36,364 bases of DNA from Candidatus Rokuibacteriota bacterium (GTDB lineage: Bacteria > Methylomirabilota > Methylomirabilia > Rokubacteriales > CSP1-6), in assembly GCA_016179925.1 (NCBI GenBank), contig JACPCG010000104.1, positions 1 through 36,364 on the forward strand, given 5' to 3'. The notes under the pieces are model-generated. The model was given only the letters and a program-made list of their open reading frames with translations. It did no database searches and was not told where the DNA came from. How positions within the stretch are numbered: position 1 is the stretch's first letter; each line of letters begins with the position of its first letter. The position numbers and the translations under genes are program-made. Below are positions 33,454-36,364 of this stretch, piece after piece.

Positions 33454-34698
33454 TTACTTCGGCTGCGACTTCGGGGTGCCGGCCCTCAACAGCGAATTGA
33501 GATACGCCGCGAGGTCGGCGAGCTCCTGGCCCTTGAGCACGGGCCAGGCGATGTTCTGCGTCTGGGCCTTGGCTTCCATGTAGATCGCGTGGTTCCACAT
33601 GCCCGCGATCAGGCTCGCCGGCGATCCCACGACGGTCGAGACGGCGAAGTCGGCGGCGAGCTTGCCCCCCTTGCCTCGGACGGAGTGGCAGGTGGTGCAG
33701 CCCCGATCCTGGACGAGCTTCTGGCCGCGCTCGCGGCTCCCGGTCAGCTCGAAGTAGTGGGAGACGTAGAGATACGAGAGGATGTCGGCCATGTCCTGGC
33801 CGGCGAGCCTGGGCACCTCGATCCCGCGCTCCTTCATCTTGGCCCACATCGCGGGCCCGTGATTCCACATGAGCGCCGCCAGCCGCGTGAGGCTGACGTG
33901 GTGGCCGCTTCGACCGAGGTCGGGGCCGACCTTCGCGCCCTTGCCGCCGATGGAGTGGCAGGCGACGCACTGGCGCTCGGCAAAGAGTCGCTCGCCGCGC
34001 TCCGGCGTGCCGGGCACGACCTGCGCGGTCTCCCCGCCGGCTTCCGTTGCGGCCTGGACGACGTAGGCGATGACGTCGACCATCTCGCGGCCCTGGAACG
34101 TCGGGCGCGGAATGCCCTTCGCCTTCATCACCTCGGCCATCTGCGGGCCGTGGTTCCACATCGCCGCCGCGACGAGGACGGGCGAGTTGGCGCGCCGCAT
34201 CGGGTCGAGCCCCGGGCCCACGCTGCCGCCCCTGCCGCCGACGGCGTGGCACTGGACGCAACCCTTCGCGGCGAACAGCTTCTCGCCGGCCCTGGCGTCG
34301 CCCAGCTCGTCGAAGTACTGGGCGGTGAAGATGAAGGCGATCAGGTCGGAGGCCTCCTTCGGCGTGAGCTGCGGCCGCTCGATCCGGACCGCGCGCATCC
34401 GCTCGCCCATGCGCGGCAGGTGATTCCACATCGCGGCGCCGATCTCGAAGAAGCTCTTCCCGGCCTCGATCCGGCCGAGGTCGGGTCCGACGCCGCCGCC
34501 GAAGCCGCGGATCGCGTGGCACTTGCCGCAGCCCTTGTTGGCGAAGACGTCCCAGCCGGCGATCATGCCCCACGCGGGCCCGAACGGCTGCGAGGGCGCG
34601 GGCGGCGACGGCGCCTGCTGAGCCACGGCGGGAGCGAGCGCGGCGACCACGACGAGGACGAACGCGGCGAGCACCGTCACACCACGGAAGAGGGGCAC
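33454..34698 (-). CDS. Tetrahaem cytochrome c, four tandem WNH units
   Basis: About 414 residues, exported (signal ends APAVAQ). The four haem sites are CGKCH, CVQCH, CVACH and CTTCH. The associated motifs AAMWNHLPRM, AAMWNHGPQM, ALMWNHGPAM and AGMWNHAIYM lie 29 residues behind CXXCH in the units counted. Closing helices include KEASDLIAFIF and QELADLAAYLN. The start is uncertain: GTG 34698 gives a compact signal peptide, while TTG 34734 adds 12 residues. Unlike its paralogues it is not inside a complex operon; it follows arsM by 24-60 bases and precedes a two-component pair. Probably a free periplasmic carrier. Confidence 0.88.
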   Translation of the reverse strand: MPLFRGVTVLAAFVLVVVAALAPAVAQQAPSPPAPSQPFGPAWGMIAGWDVFANKGCGKCHAIRGFGGGVGPDLGRIEAGKSFFEIGAAMWNHLPRMGERMRAVRIERPQLTPKEASDLIAFIFTAQYFDELGDARAGEKLFAAKGCVQCHAVGGRGGSVGPGLDPMRRANSPVLVAAAMWNHGPQMAEVMKAKGIPRPTFQGREMVDVIAYVVQAATEAGGETAQVVPGTPERGERLFAERQCVACHSIGGKGAKVGPDLGRSGHHVSLTRLAALMWNHGPAMWAKMKERGIEVPRLAGQDMADILSYLYVSHYFELTGSRERGQKLVQDRGCTTCHSVRGKGGKLAADFAVSTVVGSPASLIAGMWNHAIYMEAKAQTQNIAWPVLKGQELADLAAYLNSLLRAGTPKSQPK

Positions 34699-34752
34699 GG
34701 CAGTCAATCTACGGCCGGCCCTCCGATCCGTCAAGCGCCGCGAAGCAGTATG

Positions 34753-34767
34753 ATCGCACTATGCGAT
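34753..34767. promoter_or_regulatory. Short palindrome at the arsM end / cytochrome start
   Basis: ATCGCA-CTA-TGCGAT is a perfect inverted repeat with a three-base centre. It overlaps the arsM stop codon and lies just before the tetrahaem gene. Possible operator; nothing else supports it. Confidence 0.25.
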
Positions 34768-35628
34768 ACGACCCGCCCTTCCGCGCCGAGCACACGATTG
34801 CGGCTTCACACTCGTGAACTTAACGCTGGCCACCTTCCCTTCCACAAGAGCACGATCTTCCTTGCTCGGAGGCGGGGTGAATTCTTCACCTGGACAACAG
34901 GCCATTGCTTCCAATTCCTCTGGCGTCAGCAGGTGACGGGCCACAATCTGAATCTCAGCAAAGCCCGCCTTCCTCACCGTCTGCCAGTACTCATCCTCTG
35001 GAACCGCCCCTCCCAAACATCCTGCCCACGTTGATTGGAAGCGCTCTCGGAGCTCCAGATTGATGTTCTCTGTCAGGACGATATCGGAGATGGCGAGCCG
35101 CCCACCGGCTCTCAGGATACGAAAAGCCTCTTCGTACACCGCCGCCTTGTCCGGGCATAGGTTGATCACGCAGTTGGAGATCACGACATCCGCGAGACTG
35201 TCTGGAAGCTGTGTTCTCTCCATGTCCGCCTCGCGGAGTTCGATATGGCGGTCTTGCAAGCCCGCCTCGGTCACGGCCTGCCTGGCCCGCTCGATCATTT
35301 GAGGCGCGAAATCCACTCCCACGACTCTCCCCTGCGGTCCGACTTTGCGAGCAGCCAGGATGACGTCTATCCCCCCACCGCAACCGAAATCCACCACCAC
35401 CTCATTGGGCTGCAGGTGTGCGAACCCGGTGGGGTTGCCGCAGCCCCGAGAGAGATTGAGGGCAACCTCCGGCACCAAGGAAAGCTCCGTCTCTCCATAG
35501 AGTCCCTGATCCACTGCGTAGCCCGAACTGGGCTGCCTCTTACTGGGTCAGCAGGCCTCCTTGCGGCCACCTGTCTCGGCGAACTTCCCATACCGGCTCC
35601 TTACAAGTAACTTGACCTGCTCGCTCAC
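34759..35628 (-). CDS. arsM: Arsenite methyltransferase ArsM, probable selenoprotein (in-frame UGA at 35548-35550)
   Basis: Transfers methyl groups from S-adenosylmethionine to trivalent arsenic in the cytoplasm. Clear ArsM marks: LSRGCGNPTG, the SAM motif VVDFGCGGGIDVILAA, SNCVINLCPDK with a catalytic Cys, AGCLGGA and ACCPG. A frame read only from GTG 35514 lacks the N-terminus. Reading on upstream in the same frame gives MSEQVKLLVRSRYGKFAETGG, then RKEAC, UGA, PSK, ending at GTG 35628 behind AGGGGGAGAAG. This aligns with the family's N-terminal SCCG region, and UGA occupies the second Cys. A hairpin suited to selenocysteine insertion follows. Total 289 residues if read through. The coding stretch is less GC-rich than its surroundings, suggesting transfer. 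The alternative is a nonsense mutation. Confidence 0.85.
35520..35534 (-). promoter_or_regulatory. Candidate bacterial SECIS hairpin behind the arsM UGA
   Basis: On the minus strand the bases AGCCC-AGTTC-GGGCT form a five-pair stem with a GU-containing apical loop that begins 18 bases after the UGA. This meets the usual bacterial SECIS pattern (loop 16-37 bases downstream, short GC stem, G near the loop start). The stem is short, so the call is tentative. Confidence 0.55.
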
Positions 35629-35674
35629 CTTCTCCCCCTCCCTTCGCCTTTGCGCCCCGTCGATTCGCTGGATG

Positions 35675-35711
35675 ACTTGTAGCACTACTTGTCCCCCTAT
35701 ATAAGGCAAGT
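35675..35711. promoter_or_regulatory. Candidate operator/promoter of arsM with three ACTTGT half-sites
   Basis: Half-sites ACTTGT occur at 35675-35680 and 35687-35692 (spaced 12 bases) and, inverted, as CAAGT at 35707-35711. An AT-rich TATATAA (35699-35705) lies between and could serve as a -10 region for minus-strand transcription. It lies 47-83 bases before the arsM start. Arsenic-responsive control is inferred from context only; no regulator gene is in the window. The rest of 35629-35888 shows no gene. Confidence 0.3.
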
Positions 35712-35888
35712 TCATTATTTTCGTAGGGCGTGATCCCTCGACCCAGAGCCACGGGCGCGAATCCTCGTGTCAGTTCCGCGGCTCTCGTAACTCTGAGCAT
35801 TTCAAGGCCGCCATCTCTTCCAGTAGTGGGGACCCACACGAAAGCCGGTAAAGCCATAAACGGGAATCCAGTGCATTTTCGGGTGAAA

Positions 35889-36364
35889 ATGGCGACCGTG
35901 AAGCTGCTCTTCTATGCCCTCGCCCTCGCCGGCGGCTTCCTCCTCGCGAGTCTCCTGAGCTTCTGGATCGCCGTGCGCCCGCCGCGCATCGCCATCCCGC
36001 TTCACCCGAAGGACTTCCGCCTCGCCGTCGAGGAGGTGACGATCACCGCGGAGGACGGCGTGCGCCTCGCCGCCTGGCTCGTCCCGCGCCCGGGCGCTCC
36101 CGCGGTCATCCTGCTCCACGGCTACCCGGCCGAGAAGGCCGACCTGCTGCCGATCGCCGGGGCGCTCGCGCCGCGGTTCACCGTGCTGCTCGTGGACCAG
36201 CGCTACTTCGGCCGGAGCGGAGGGCGCGCGACCACGCTCGGCGTGAAGGAACGGCAGGACCTCAAGCGCGCCATCGACTTCCTCGCGGCGCGCGGGTTCC
36301 ACGCCGTCGGCGTCTTCGGCTTCTCGCTGGGCGGCGCCGTGGCGCTGCTGACGGCCGCCGAGGA
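35889..36364 (+). CDS. Alpha/beta hydrolase, 3' end outside window
   Basis: The only convincing plus-strand gene; 158 codons are visible. An N-terminal hydrophobic segment (LLFYALALAGGFLLASLL) suggests a membrane anchor or signal. Then come VILLHGYPAEKADLL (oxyanion-hole HG motif), VLLVDQRYFGRSGG, and GVFGFSLGGAVAL with the nucleophile elbow G-F-S-L-G-G. This is the esterase/dienelactone-hydrolase-like layout; the acid and His of the triad lie beyond the window. ATG at 35889 is chosen, with GTG 35883 equally in frame. Divergent from arsM; no functional link is apparent. Confidence 0.85.
   Translation, partial: MATVKLLFYALALAGGFLLASLLSFWIAVRPPRIAIPLHPKDFRLAVEEVTITAEDGVRLAAWLVPRPGAPAVILLHGYPAEKADLLPIAGALAPRFTVLLVDQRYFGRSGGRATTLGVKERQDLKRAIDFLAARGFHAVGVFGFSLGGAVALLTAAE

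Noticed and set aside
34759-35514. Truncated ArsM starting at GTG 35514
   Set aside because: It would lack the N-terminal helix and cysteine pair of the family, has no clear ribosome-binding site, and ignores the well-matched in-frame sequence upstream of the UGA.
35540-35857. Minus-strand reading frame overlapping the start of arsM
   Set aside because: It is out of frame with the ArsM N-terminus, has no recognisable content and covers the promoter region; the frame running through the UGA matches the family instead.
1-36364. tRNA, rRNA, CRISPR array, insertion sequence or phage genes
   Set aside because: None was recognised: no regularly spaced short repeats, no transposase or integrase motifs, no tRNA-like cloverleaf seen by eye.

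Overview
This window is GC-rich bacterial DNA, packed with genes almost entirely on the minus strand. It is dominated by exported c-type cytochromes. I count about 50 CXXCH haem-attachment motifs in 12 proteins, plus a Rieske protein, a b6-type cytochrome b, two molybdopterin-family catalytic subunits, two four-cluster ferredoxins and two NrfD-type membrane subunits. The mix of multihaem cytochromes, complex iron-sulfur molybdoenzymes and sigma-54 regulation suggests an uncultured anaerobically respiring lineage (Rokubacteria/Methylomirabilota-like or deltaproteobacterial). No marker gene in the window fixes the taxonomy.

Layout, in transcription order on the minus strand (high to low coordinates). 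(1) 35889-36364, plus strand: start of an alpha/beta hydrolase. (2) 34759-35628: an ArsM-type arsenite methyltransferase in a visibly less GC-rich stretch. Its reading frame crosses an in-frame UGA placed exactly where the family has a cysteine, with a SECIS-like hairpin just behind it, so it is probably a selenoprotein. (3) 33454-34698: a tetrahaem cytochrome. (4) 31774-33341: a NarL/DesK-type two-component pair. (5) 30841-31575: an exported cupredoxin-like protein. (6) 25547-30711: a sigma-54 two-component system whose regulator is frameshifted, a degenerate receiver protein, a dihaem cytochrome and a predicted outer-membrane channel. (7) 17074-25403: a degenerate receiver, then a complex resembling Alternative Complex III/Qrc (pentahaem cytochrome, molybdopterin subunit, ferredoxin, NrfD/ActC, small membrane protein), followed by tetrahaem, monohaem and trihaem cytochromes. 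(8) 11546-16881: a tetrathionate-reductase-like BCA module, followed by an SDR-DUF2867 fusion, a flavoprotein and a cyclic-nucleotide-binding protein (7953-11520). (9) 6587-7618: an ethylbenzene-dehydrogenase-gamma-like haem protein. (10) 1-6467: an operon for a cytochrome bc complex (tetrahaem c, nonahaem c, Rieske, cytochrome b) continuing into two c7-type trihaem cytochromes, a dihaem cytochrome and a decahaem cytochrome cut by the window edge.

The most unusual unifying element is a repeated monohaem domain of about 95 residues. It has CXXCH, then GGxVGPDL, then a W-N-H-x-P-x-M motif almost always exactly 29 residues after CXXCH, then a closing helix. Eighteen units occur in five proteins (1423-2100, 5280-6467, 17074-18171, 18588-19787, 33454-34698), and members sit in both respiratory-complex operons. 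I infer that these tandem proteins are a lineage-specific periplasmic wire linking the bc complex, the ACIII/Qrc-like complex and the terminal reductases.

Two dispersed repeat families (107 bp at 973 and 16922; 68 bp at 25451 and 31686) lie in gene junctions and contain conserved hairpins. No tRNA, rRNA, CRISPR array, insertion sequence or transposase was seen.
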